DNA of 17,347 nt from Bacillota bacterium (GTDB lineage Bacteria > Bacillota_G > SHA-98 > UBA4971), in assembly GCA_012512055.1 (NCBI GenBank), contig JAAZEW010000262.1, positions 1-17,347 of the forward strand, in the 5' to 3' direction. Position numbers and translations under genes: made by a program. The notes under the pieces were generated by a model. That model had not been told where the DNA came from, made no database searches, and saw only the letters and a program-made list of their open reading frames with translations. Below are positions 7,833 through 15,557 of this stretch, one piece after another. Position 1 is the stretch's first letter, and each line of letters opens with the position of its first letter.

Positions 7833-8123
7833 TCAGTCGCCCTTTCCTTCCGTCGTTTTCAGGGTAATGACCACTGCCAGAACCGCCGTAAACAACACAA
7901 TTGTTTCGAACATGGTGTCATAAGCCCGGTAGTCAAGGACAATGGCTGTAATCATATTGAGGACTCCCGTCTCTTCCCAGGCATTTTCGATGTAGCGACG
8001 AGTCACTTGATTGTGGGCGGGATTGCCCGGCATTCCGTAGGGAGGCAACTCAGCCACAGCGGTAAGGATTATGAAGACAGCCAGCGCTGCAATGAGCAGT
8101 ATTGGCAAAGCCCATAACCTCAC
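7833..8123 (-). CDS. mbhE: MbhE-like subunit (equivalent of the extreme C-terminus of MrpA)
   Basis: Protein of 96 aa with two hydrophobic segments (about residues 4-24 and 70-89). The stretch GVLNMITAIVLDYRAYDTMFETIVL corresponds to the NxVNxILxDFRGxDTxxE pattern at the end of MrpA and in MbhE of membrane-bound hydrogenases. GTG start with GGGAGGAG just upstream, 2 bp after the DUF4040 gene. Having it as a separate gene shows the MrpA C-terminal region is split here, as in Mbh-type modules. Confidence 0.88.
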   Translation of the reverse strand: MRLWALPILLIAALAVFIILTAVAELPPYGMPGNPAHNQVTRRYIENAWEETGVLNMITAIVLDYRAYDTMFETIVLFTAVLAVVITLKTTEGKGD

Positions 8124-8125
8124 TG

Positions 8126-8377
8126 TTACTCCTCCCTTCGACTCGTGCGAAAAATAGCCACCATCATCAAAACAGTCATGCCGATTCCCGCAGCAGCTTC
8201 GGTAATGGCAATATCAGGGGTGTTCATCTGCAGCCAAACCAAAGCCATAATCAGACTATAGGCTCCGTAGACAATGACTGCGTGCACCAAATCTTTGATA
8301 AAACACATGGCTAACGATGCAGCCACCAGGATCAGGAGCATGACCATGGTTCCGTAATCAACAGCAGTAAGCGCCAC
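8126..8377 (-). CDS. mbhD: MbhD-like DUF4040 subunit
   Basis: Protein of 83 aa with three hydrophobic segments. NTPDIAITEAAAGIGMTVLMMVAI matches the DUF4040/MbhD family and the corresponding part of MrpA (family pattern: a PD-A-TE segment followed by a hydrophobic helix). The start is GTG after AAGGGGTGAG, 4 bp after mnhG. Together with the next gene it replaces the C-terminal half of MrpA. Confidence 0.87.
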   Translation of the reverse strand: MALTAVDYGTMVMLLILVAASLAMCFIKDLVHAVIVYGAYSLIMALVWLQMNTPDIAITEAAAGIGMTVLMMVAIFRTSRREE

Positions 8378-8381
8378 ATGC

Positions 8382-8693
8382 TCACCCCTTAATCACTTTT
8401 GTGCCTTCTACGGGATGCACCCCGTGAATCAGGCCGGCTTTAGCTACCAGATGAGTCATGGTAGGATTGATTGTCCAAAACAGAAGTAGGGCAACCAGCA
8501 ACTTGATATGCATAGCCCAATTGGGGCTTTGCAGCATAAGCCCCAGTCCTGCCAACCCCACACCCAGGGTATCCCCCATACCCACCCCGTGTAGGCGAGT
8601 ATACGGATCAGGTAGGCGAAACAGCCCGAGGGTACCCAGCGCGAAAGCGCAAAAAGATCCTACAAACGAAAGATTCGATAAGAACCTAATCAT
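8382..8693 (-). CDS. mnhG: MnhG/MrpG antiporter subunit
   Basis: Protein of 103 aa with three hydrophobic segments. It contains the family signature LGLFRLPDPYTRLHGVGMGDTLG, followed by LLVALLLFWTINPTMTHLVAKA. I chose the ATG at 8693 (MIRFLSNLSF). The longer frame reads through MEER, which is itself the ribosome site GGAGGAGAGG. The gene overlaps the end of mnhF by 8 bp. Confidence 0.9.
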   Translation of the reverse strand: MIRFLSNLSFVGSFCAFALGTLGLFRLPDPYTRLHGVGMGDTLGVGLAGLGLMLQSPNWAMHIKLLVALLLFWTINPTMTHLVAKAGLIHGVHPVEGTKVIKG

Positions 8694-9000
8694 GGGAAAC
8701 CGCTTCCTCTCCTCCATCACCTTCGAACCCGCCAAGCTCCGGCAGCCTGAGTTGCCAATCACCGGGAGTCAGCACTCTGAGTATCCAGAGCCCTCCCACA
8801 AACGCGCACAATATGAAGACAAAAGCTACATCAATGAATCCATAGTCGCCTCTCATGAAGGCCATCAAGAGAATGATTACACTGACCTTACTACTAATAG
8901 CGTTTATGGAGAGCAGCCGATCAATGACTGTCGGACCGATAATCGCGCGCAGGAGTACGAACAGAATCAGCACCATGAGACCTACCAGTAGCCACAGCAT
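8686..9000 (-). CDS. mnhF: MnhF/MrpF antiporter subunit
   Basis: Protein of 104 aa with three hydrophobic segments and the MnhF motif RAIIGPTVIDRLLSINAISSK near the first loop. The ATG at 9000 has AGGAGG 7 nt upstream, which decides it over longer starts. Its first 80 bp overlap the end of mnhE in another frame. A somewhat long acidic tail (PELGGFEGDGGEEAVSHD) follows the last membrane segment. Confidence 0.92.
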   Translation of the reverse strand: MLWLLVGLMVLILFVLLRAIIGPTVIDRLLSINAISSKVSVIILLMAFMRGDYGFIDVAFVFILCAFVGGLWILRVLTPGDWQLRLPELGGFEGDGGEEAVSHD

Positions 9001-9499
9001 GCTTCGACCTCCTCTCGCCCCACGATTCCAGATAGCTGATTTCACGAATGATCTGCCAATTGAATAGTTCGGCTGCTGTCTCTTCTGTAAGCGCATGGAC
9101 AATGAATAGGCCTGTCTCAGGATCAATGTCAATACTTACAGTGCCGGGCGTGATAGTTATGCAGTTGGCCAAAAGCACCCTTCCCCAGTGGCTTTCAACA
9201 GGAGGCCTCATGACTACGAACACAGGCCCTACCGGCGGACTCGATAGCAAAATGGTTTTGGCGACCGCGATGTTGGATTGGATGATGAATCTGGTCAGAG
9301 TCAGAATGCAGTGGCCGAAGAGCAGCAGCTCTTCGACGGAAAGTAGATGGGGCAGTCTCGGGCCTAGTTCCTGCCAGAACCAAATAGTCAAAGCCGATAG
9401 TACAGCTCCGGCCAGAAGATGCTGAAGATCTACTTCTGCAGAGATTGCTAACCAAAATGCCAGTAGCAGAGCAAACAAGATTAGGGATCGCTTGCCCAC
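8921..9499 (-). CDS. mnhE: MnhE/MrpE antiporter subunit
   Basis: First gene of the antiporter operon; 192 aa from the chosen start. The N-terminal half is hydrophobic. The C-terminal half is a soluble domain with ITITPGTVSIDIDPETGLFIVHALTEE (family pattern TPGT..D....L.VH.L). I prefer the GTG at 9499 because TGAGGGGGG lies 5 nt before it and the protein then begins directly with MGKRSLILFALLLAFWL. ATGs at 9544 and 9583 are in frame but lack ribosome sites. The last 26 or so residues (after about SYLESWGERR) run in a second frame through the start of mnhF and look unlike the family. The stop is 80 bp inside mnhF. Confidence 0.9.
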   Translation of the reverse strand: MGKRSLILFALLLAFWLAISAEVDLQHLLAGAVLSALTIWFWQELGPRLPHLLSVEELLLFGHCILTLTRFIIQSNIAVAKTILLSSPPVGPVFVVMRPPVESHWGRVLLANCITITPGTVSIDIDPETGLFIVHALTEETAAELFNWQIIREISYLESWGERRSKHAVATGRSHGADSVRTPARDYRSDSH

Positions 9500-9569
9500 T
9501 GTTACCCCCCTCAGCAGGGATTTCAATAAACTCACCCCGTCCATGATAGTGGTACCGAAACGTCCGGTT

Positions 9570-9596
9570 GCGAACGTTGCCATGCGAACGTTGCCA
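9570..9596. repeat. Tandem pair GCGAACGTTGCCA
   Basis: Plus-strand GCGAACGTTGCCA occurs at 9570-9582 and again at 9584-9596 (14-bp period). Each copy contains the palindrome AACGTT. It lies in the mnh leader between the terminator and the first start codon. It may be a simple duplication or a binding site pair; nothing more can be said. Confidence 0.75.
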
Positions 9597-9598
9597 AC

Positions 9599-9644
9599 AA
9601 AAAAAGCGCAGGCAAAGTCCCACCGGGGCTAAGACACAACGCTT
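9599..9644 (-). terminator. Probable intrinsic terminator in the riboswitch leader
   Basis: On the minus strand AAGCG (9640-9644) can pair with CGCTT (9604-9608), followed by seven T (9599-9605). The intervening segment holds CCCC/GGG pairing potential, but the inner stem is imperfect. Its position directly after the c-di-AMP aptamer and before mnhE fits transcription attenuation, the usual mechanism of ydaO riboswitches. I did not work out the alternative antiterminator pairing. Confidence 0.6.
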
Positions 9645-9650
9645 GGACCA

Positions 9651-9762
9651 CTCCTACGGGGTTAGCTGACGGGTTCGGGCACCCAAGTTGCCCTACCTGG
9701 TATGATGTTCCAGGATTCACCCCAATTAAGGGATCCCCCGTTTCCTTGAGAGGAATTCGGAG
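9651..9762 (-). promoter_or_regulatory. ydaO/yuaA-type cyclic di-AMP riboswitch aptamer
   Basis: The minus strand holds the conserved blocks of this riboswitch in the right order. GGGGGATCCC (9730-9739) comes first, then GGGGTGAATCC (9713-9723), then an AGGTAGGGCAACTTGGGTGCCC arm. The signature CCGAACCCGTCAGCTAACC running into CCGTAGGAG (9651-9678) closes it. Outer CTCC (9759-9762) pairs with GGAG (9651-9654) as P1. The ligand is c-di-AMP by family knowledge; binding generally turns expression off, often of K+ or osmolyte transport and cell-wall genes. Here it sits between a promoter and the antiporter operon, in the same direction. Confidence 0.92.
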
Positions 9763-9800
9763 ATAACGTGTATTTTGAGCTTTGACAAACCACAATTATA

Positions 9801-9828
9801 ATTCTAACAGGAAAACTCCTGAAGTCAA
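9801..9828 (-). promoter_or_regulatory. Sigma-A promoter of the antiporter operon
   Basis: TTGACT (9823-9828) and TAGAAT (9801-9806) are 16 bp apart on the minus strand, immediately upstream of the riboswitch. An overlapping TATAAT (9795-9800) is a second possible -10, but at 22 bp spacing it does not fit this -35. Start of transcription is expected near 9790. Confidence 0.7.
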
Positions 9829-9858
9829 GGGCAAAAAGCAGGCAGTGGAGGCGAGTCG

Positions 9859-9888
9859 TTGACGTTCGGAGTTGGCGTATGCTAAACT
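9859..9888 (+). promoter_or_regulatory. Candidate promoter of tyrS
   Basis: TTGACG (9859-9864) and TAAACT (9883-9888) are separated by 18 bp, about 120 bp before the TTG start. It is divergent from the antiporter promoter. The leader between it and tyrS shows no T-box consensus that I can find, although many Firmicute tyrS genes have one. Confidence 0.5.
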
Positions 9889-10007
9889 GAACCTATCTGA
9901 CAGGGAGCTGCTACAGTCGGGAACAAGTGCAGGAACCACCTGTTGATATACGGTTTGAAGAACTGCACGTGACCAGAGAAGATATGCAATACCAGGAGGC
10001 GGAAGAA

Positions 10008-11228
10008 TTGACGGTTAATGAGCAAATGGACGTTCTCAGAAGAGGATGCGCTGAGATCATCTCTGAGAAGGACCTTGAAAGCAAGCTGGAGAAGTCGATA
10101 AGAACAGGGAAGCCTCTCAGGGTCAAGCTGGGATTAGACCCTTCCGCTCCCGATATTCACTTGGGACACGCAGTAGTTCTCAGGAAGATGCGTGAGTTCC
10201 AGGAGCTGGGCCATGAAGTATTTTTGGTGGTAGGGGATTTTACCGGGCGTATCGGAGACCCTTCCGGCAAGTCTGAAACCAGGCCTCAGCTTACGATGGA
10301 GAAGATAATGGAGAATGCTAGGACTTATCAGGAACAGGCCTTCAAGATATTGGATCCTGCCCGCACCCATACTGTGTTCAATGGGGAATGGCTCTCCAAG
10401 CTTACCTTCGAAGACGTAATCAACTTGGCTTCCAAGTACACAGTAGCAAGGATGTTGGAGCGGGAAGAATTCCGTGGCAGATTCCACGAAGAAAGGCCTA
10501 TCTACATACATGAGTTCTTCTACCCGTTTATGCAGGCGTACGATTCCATTGCTCTGGACATAGATGTAGAGCTCGGAGGCACTGATCAGAAGTTCAACAT
10601 ATTATTCGGGAGAACACTCCAGCGCGAATTTAATCAAGAGCCTCAGGTTGCAATCCTCATGCCCATACTTGTAGGGCTTGACGGCGTAAAGAAAATGAGC
10701 AAGAGCCTGGGTAATTACATAGGTGTTACAGAGGCTCCCCAGGAAAGCTACGGTAAGGTCATGTCCATTCCGGACGAAGTAATGATGACCTACTATGAGC
10801 TTGCGACTGAGCTTCCGGAGGACGAAGTCACAGGTATCGGTAAAGCGCTCGCTTCCGCCAAGTTGCACCCTCGTGACGCAAAGAGGAGGCTTGCCAGGGA
10901 GATTGTAGCCGTCTACCATGGCCGTGAGGCTGCCATCGAAGCCGAGGAGGAATTCGATACTGTCTTCCGTGACGGAGGCCTTCCCGAAAGTATCCCTGAC
11001 ATTGTAGTTTCTGCGGAACATCTTGCAGAAGGGAAAATATGGTGTCCTAAGCTGTTGGTTATGGCAGGCCTTGCAGGCAGCAACAGCGAAGCACGCAGGT
11101 TAATCGAGCAAGGCGCGGTAACTGTAGATGGCGAAAGAATACAGGATTCTACAGAGGATCTCGCTGTGCGCTCCGGCATGATCCTAAAAGTTGGCAAGCG
11201 CAAGTTTGCCAGGATTCAAGTAAGTTAA
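10008..11228 (+). CDS. tyrS: Tyrosyl-tRNA synthetase
   Basis: Cytoplasmic enzyme that charges tRNA-Tyr with tyrosine using ATP (class Ic). From the chosen start it has 406 aa. It contains the HLGH (HIGH-class) motif at 51-54, GDFTGRIGDPSGK at 77-89, the tyrosine/tRNA pocket region with YPFMQAYDS and GGTDQ at 190-194, and the KMSKS loop at 229-233. A C-terminal S4 RNA-binding domain follows (around VMAGLAGSNSEARRLIEQGAVTVDGE). The TTG at 10008 is chosen because AGGAGG lies 8 nt upstream and the protein then begins MTVNEQMDVLRRG, as relatives do. An in-frame GTG at 9927 would add 27 residues without a good ribosome site. Confidence 0.95.
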   Translation: MTVNEQMDVLRRGCAEIISEKDLESKLEKSIRTGKPLRVKLGLDPSAPDIHLGHAVVLRKMREFQELGHEVFLVVGDFTGRIGDPSGKSETRPQLTMEKIMENARTYQEQAFKILDPARTHTVFNGEWLSKLTFEDVINLASKYTVARMLEREEFRGRFHEERPIYIHEFFYPFMQAYDSIALDIDVELGGTDQKFNILFGRTLQREFNQEPQVAILMPILVGLDGVKKMSKSLGNYIGVTEAPQESYGKVMSIPDEVMMTYYELATELPEDEVTGIGKALASAKLHPRDAKRRLAREIVAVYHGREAAIEAEEEFDTVFRDGGLPESIPDIVVSAEHLAEGKIWCPKLLVMAGLAGSNSEARRLIEQGAVTVDGERIQDSTEDLAVRSGMILKVGKRKFARIQVS

Positions 11229-11254
11229 CTTTGCCAGGATTCAGGCAAGTAAGC
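11205..11254 (+). repeat. Short direct repeat at the tyrS 3' end
   Basis: TTTGCCAGGATTCA occurs at 11205-11218, inside the last codons of tyrS, and again at 11230-11243, just after its stop. Similar AGTAAGYTA tails follow each copy. It looks like a local slip duplication of the gene end. No obvious terminator follows apart from a T-rich stretch near 11261-11272. Confidence 0.75.
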
Positions 11255-11575
11255 TAATAAGCCTTTTCTTTTCCCGCACTCCAATGAATATGATCTAGTA
11301 TGTAGGTTCGCCTGCACGTCTACTGTTTGCTGGCGCATAATCCTGTTGCAGATAGCACAGCCTGCCAACGCTTGTATAGGCATCACCCCAAATCCAGCAA
11401 ACATACGGGTGGGTTCAATTGGAACGAGGCGTGCGAAAAGCACGCCACCCCCTTCCAAAGGAGCATTGACCGGCGGCCACGACGCCGACACCTTGTTATC
11501 TGTAGGAGGAAGGGCGCAACGACGCTATGCGCTACGCTTAGATGCTGAATGAAGGAGGCAGGAGGCTGGGAGGAA
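11229..11575. other. Gap between tyrS and yunB without a confident gene
   Basis: About 350 bp. It contains a perfect 7-bp hairpin, GGCGTGC-GAAAA-GCACGCC (11428-11446), with no T-tract. On the minus strand an 88-codon frame (11225-11491, GTG) reads plausibly (for instance LFARLVPIEPTRMFAGFGVMPIQALAGCAICN) but has no ribosome site and overlaps the tyrS end by 4 bp. On the plus strand a 68-codon frame (11346-11552, TTG) ends in an ATGA overlap with the most upstream yunB ATG, also without a ribosome site. Either frame, a structured leader RNA or a decayed gene is possible; I cannot decide. The yunB promoter should lie here but I see no clear one. Confidence 0.4.
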
Positions 11576-12472
11576 ATGGCGGGGTTCTACCGATGGTCCG
11601 GGGGTCTCTTCCCACGCCCCTGGTGGGTGGATTTGGGAAATTGGCTGGCCACGCTACTTCGTGGAATGAGACAAATACCAAGAGCTTCGGGGTTTAGCGT
11701 CAGCAGATACCCAAGGTATTCCAGGAAGCGGAAAACGGACTCTATGTTTTCTGCCAGGCGGTCAGGTTTTTCTACACCGAGATTACGCGCGCCCCGAGCC
11801 GGTTGGGGCGGAATGTCCTCAAAGCCCCCAAGGCGGGGGCCGGTATTCGTCCGAATTCTCTTGCTGGCTGTCTTAGGAATAGTGATTTTTGCCATAATAG
11901 ACTGGCGTCTACGGCCTACCCTTCACCAGTTGGCTACAGCCAGAGCCAGAGTCCTTGCAACGGAAGCGGTGACGTCCGCTGTCGCCTTAGAAATTGCAGA
12001 AGGCATAAGATGGGAAGACCTTTATGCGCTTCGGCCTGACAGCGCCGGAAAAGTCGTTCTTGTTCAGCCGAATACAGGGGAGATTGACAGGCTGACTTCA
12101 AAAGTGACCCTAAGAGTACAAGAATACCTGAACAAAATCAATGAGACGAGAATCAGAATCCCTCTGGGTCAAATTCTCGGGACTCATGTTCTTGCGAACG
12201 TAGGTCCCAGAATTGTCATATCAATAACCCCTATAGGCACTGTCACCACAAGGATACTCAGTGATTTTGAACAGGCGGGCATAAACCAGATTCGTCATAA
12301 GATCTACCTTGAAGTCACTGCACATATGCAAGTCATTGTCCCTATGGTGGTGGCAACAGACGACATAGTTGCGCAGGTTCCCATAACCGAGGTTTTGATA
12401 ATGGGAGACGTCCCCGAGACTTACATTCAGGTCGAAGGAAAAGGGTTTAAAGACTTGTTTCCGGCAGAATAA
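11576..12472 (+). CDS. yunB: Sporulation protein YunB
   Basis: YunB family membrane protein needed for efficient spore formation in Bacillus; the biochemical role is unknown. A single membrane segment (about 16 residues after MSSKPPRRG: FVRILLLAVLGIVIFAII) is followed by a family-typical domain. That domain contains IDWRLRPTLHQLATARARVLATEAV, LVQPNTGEIDRLTS, RIPLGQILGTHVLANVGP and VPMVVATDDIVAQVPITEVLIMGDVPETYI. Start is uncertain. The ATG at 11576 has AGGAGG/GGGAGG before it, but gives about 80 residues of low-complexity basic sequence before the membrane segment. The ATG at 11813 would give a YunB of the usual short N-terminus, with GGGGCGGA right before it. The end and family are secure. 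It ends at a strong hairpin terminator. Confidence 0.88.
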   Translation: MAGFYRWSGGLFPRPWWVDLGNWLATLLRGMRQIPRASGFSVSRYPRYSRKRKTDSMFSARRSGFSTPRLRAPRAGWGGMSSKPPRRGPVFVRILLLAVLGIVIFAIIDWRLRPTLHQLATARARVLATEAVTSAVALEIAEGIRWEDLYALRPDSAGKVVLVQPNTGEIDRLTSKVTLRVQEYLNKINETRIRIPLGQILGTHVLANVGPRIVISITPIGTVTTRILSDFEQAGINQIRHKIYLEVTAHMQVIVPMVVATDDIVAQVPITEVLIMGDVPETYIQVEGKGFKDLFPAE

Positions 12473-12506
12473 AAAGACAGCCCCGATTTGCTCCGGGGCT
12501 GTCTTT
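12473..12506. terminator. Bidirectional intrinsic terminator between yunB and groEL
   Basis: A perfect 13-bp stem, AAAGACAGCCCCG pairing with CGGGGCTGTCTTT, and an 8-nt loop. It starts one base after the yunB TAA. On the minus strand the stem is followed by TTTTT, making it a good terminator for groESL. On the plus strand the T-run is only three, so it is weaker for yunB. Confidence 0.92.
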
Positions 12507-12561
12507 GCTGTCTTTGATTTATTCCGAGACCGCTTCTTGACGCAACTTGCGTATTGGGCAG

Positions 12562-12578
12562 GCCATGCCTGACATGGC
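12562..12578 (-). other. Small inverted repeat after the groEL stop
   Basis: GCCATG-N5-CATGGC directly abuts the groEL stop codon and is followed by no T-tract. It is likely an mRNA-end hairpin or incidental; the real terminator is at 12473-12506. Confidence 0.4.
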
Positions 12579-14219
<1,641 letters not shown>

Positions 14220-14234
14220 TCAACAATGGTTAGA

Positions 14235-14516
14235 TTACCTAATTGCAAGAATGTCACTTTGGCGGAGGATCATATACTCTTCCCCGTCAATCTTTATCTC
14301 GGTTCCGCCGTACTTGGCAAAGATCACCTTATCACCGGGTTTAACGTCCATTGGCGCTCTTTCACCACTATCCAGCAGTTTGCCCGGACCGACTGCGATG
14401 ACTTCGCCCTCCTGAGGCCGCTCTTTGGCGGTATCAGGCAACACGATTCCGCCTTTAGTGCGTTCTTCTTCAGTACTGGGTTTGACCACTACTCGATCTT
14501 CCAACGGCTTTACCAC
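14235..14516 (-). CDS. groS: Co-chaperonin GroES (10 kDa)
   Basis: Heptameric lid of the GroEL chamber. 93 aa, typical length. It has [13 protein letters not shown], the mobile-loop region [23 protein letters not shown] (about 17-39) and the C-terminal [24 protein letters not shown]. The start is a GTG with AGGAGG 8 nt upstream. First gene of the groESL operon. Confidence 0.98.
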   Translation of the reverse strand: MVKPLEDRVVVKPSTEEERTKGGIVLPDTAKERPQEGEVIAVGPGKLLDSGERAPMDVKPGDKVIFAKYGGTEIKIDGEEYMILRQSDILAIR

Positions 14517-14542
14517 TCGCTATACCTCCTTTAGGTGGAAAT

Positions 14543-14569
14543 TTAGCACTCACCAAAGGAGAGTGCTAA
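14543..14569 (-). promoter_or_regulatory. CIRCE operator (HrcA binding site)
   Basis: TTAGCACTC-N9-GAGTGCTAA, matching the 9-9-9 consensus exactly, between the groES promoter and the ribosome site. HrcA binding here represses groESL until heat shock titrates GroEL (established for Bacillus and many bacteria). hrcA is not in the window. Confidence 0.97.
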
Positions 14570-14581
14570 CAATTTGATTCA

Positions 14582-14611
14582 ATATTACTAAACCTGGCCA
14601 AGAGTTGTCAA
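14582..14611 (-). promoter_or_regulatory. Sigma-A promoter of groESL
   Basis: Minus-strand TTGACA (14606-14611), 18 bp, TAATAT (14582-14587), 13 bp before the CIRCE operator. A near-consensus vegetative promoter, as usual for HrcA-controlled operons. Confidence 0.85.
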
Positions 14612-14683
14612 TAGGCTGATTCGCAAATTCCTCAAAAAACGCAGATCTTTTCCTTTTCCTATGTCCGGGCCTCTGTTCACCTG

Positions 14684-15307
14684 TCAGCCATCCGTCCAGC
14701 TTGCCAGTGCTTCCAGGACATGCAGCAATTCCTCTTCACTGGAAATGGGTATCCCCACTTTTAGATCGTCCAATTCTCCCGGGGGGAGGTTGGATGCTTT
14801 GATTCTTGTTGCGCTTTTCACCCTGCAACGCTTGTCCGGAGTTCCATAGAACACTGTAACCCAGCCGTCCTTTTCGCCGATATGCATGGTGTTGAGACAT
14901 GACGGCGACATCCCTTGTCTTTTCTGAAATAAGACTATTTCATTCTCTGAGAACTCAGTAATGACCCATGGCTCTATCTGGTTGGCAAGGTCATCTCTGG
15001 AAAGGCCTATCATTTCCTGAGGCGCCGGGACGCTGTCCGTTTCCTCATGGCCACATTCGTAAACAGCCCTATGCGTTATTTGCGTGAATGAACGGATTTT
15101 GGCGGGGTTCGAAAGTTCCATACTTGCCTTTTGAAGGTCGCCGGAGGATGCGTTGCCCGGGTAGTCAAGGTTAGGCAGGTCAGGAAGCCCCTCATCTGCT
15201 TTGCCGAAATTGCCTGTGCCCTTGAGACTAAGATAGGCATAGCTCAAACCGGCGGACATGAGCATGAGAGTCAAACAAACAGTGAGCAGCCTGCTTCTAC
15301 GGTTCAT
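14684..15307 (-). CDS. bofC: BofC family sporulation protein
   Basis: 207 aa with an N-terminal hydrophobic segment (about residues 7-27) acting as an anchor or signal peptide. A variable linker follows, then a BofC C-terminal domain (about 103-203) with GLSRDDLANQIEPWVITEFSENEIVLFQKRQGMSP, DGWVTVFYGTPD and LDDLKVGIPISSEEELLHVLEAL. In Bacillus, BofC is exported from the forespore and restrains the SpoIVB protease, which signals pro-sigma-K activation. The first half, with ECGHEE before the domain, corresponds loosely to the N-terminal domain. The ATG follows AAGGGGCGTGAT at rather long spacing. It lies between yebC and groES. Confidence 0.85.
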   Translation of the reverse strand: MNRRSRLLTVCLTLMLMSAGLSYAYLSLKGTGNFGKADEGLPDLPNLDYPGNASSGDLQKASMELSNPAKIRSFTQITHRAVYECGHEETDSVPAPQEMIGLSRDDLANQIEPWVITEFSENEIVLFQKRQGMSPSCLNTMHIGEKDGWVTVFYGTPDKRCRVKSATRIKASNLPPGELDDLKVGIPISSEEELLHVLEALASWTDG

Positions 15308-15361
15308 AACAATATCACGCCCCTTGGGCCTCGGAATACACGCTTCGTCTGACCCCGTAGG

Positions 15362-15390
15362 AAGTATGACCTTACATGCATCGCATGTTC
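15362..15390 (-). promoter_or_regulatory. Weak candidate sigma-G-like promoter for bofC
   Basis: Minus strand GAACA (15386-15390), 17 bp, CATACTT (15362-15368), about 60 bp upstream of the start. It partly resembles the forespore sigma-G pattern that drives bofC in Bacillus, but both boxes deviate. A GCATGT-type inverted repeat (ACATGC-ATC-GCATGT, 15374-15388) overlaps it. Confidence 0.25.
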
Positions 15391-15473
15391 ATGGAGACAG
15401 CCGTCCCAACAGCCGAGAACATCAATTCCCGGAGTCCCTTGCTATGATGCCCTACGCTCCGGATAGTATTCGC

Positions 15474-15512
15474 AAAAAAGAGAAGAACATGGCTGATGCA
15501 CCATGTTCTTCT
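15474..15512 (-). terminator. Intrinsic terminator downstream of yebC
   Basis: Perfect 12-bp stem AGAAGAACATGG/CCATGTTCTTCT (15481-15492 with 15501-15512), 8-nt loop, followed on the minus strand by C and six T (15474-15479). It separates yebC from bofC. Confidence 0.92.
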
Positions 15513-15557
15513 TAAAAGTGCTCCAAAATCGTCTCTTGCAGAAACGCAGGAGTGGTT

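Noticed and set aside
9532..9795. Minus-strand open frame of 87 codons upstream of mnhE
   Set aside because: It covers the c-di-AMP riboswitch and terminator, whose conserved RNA blocks explain the sequence better than a protein.
9890..10007. T-box leader upstream of tyrS
   Set aside because: The leader is only about 110 nt and I find no T-box antiterminator consensus (TGGNACCGCG) or terminator.
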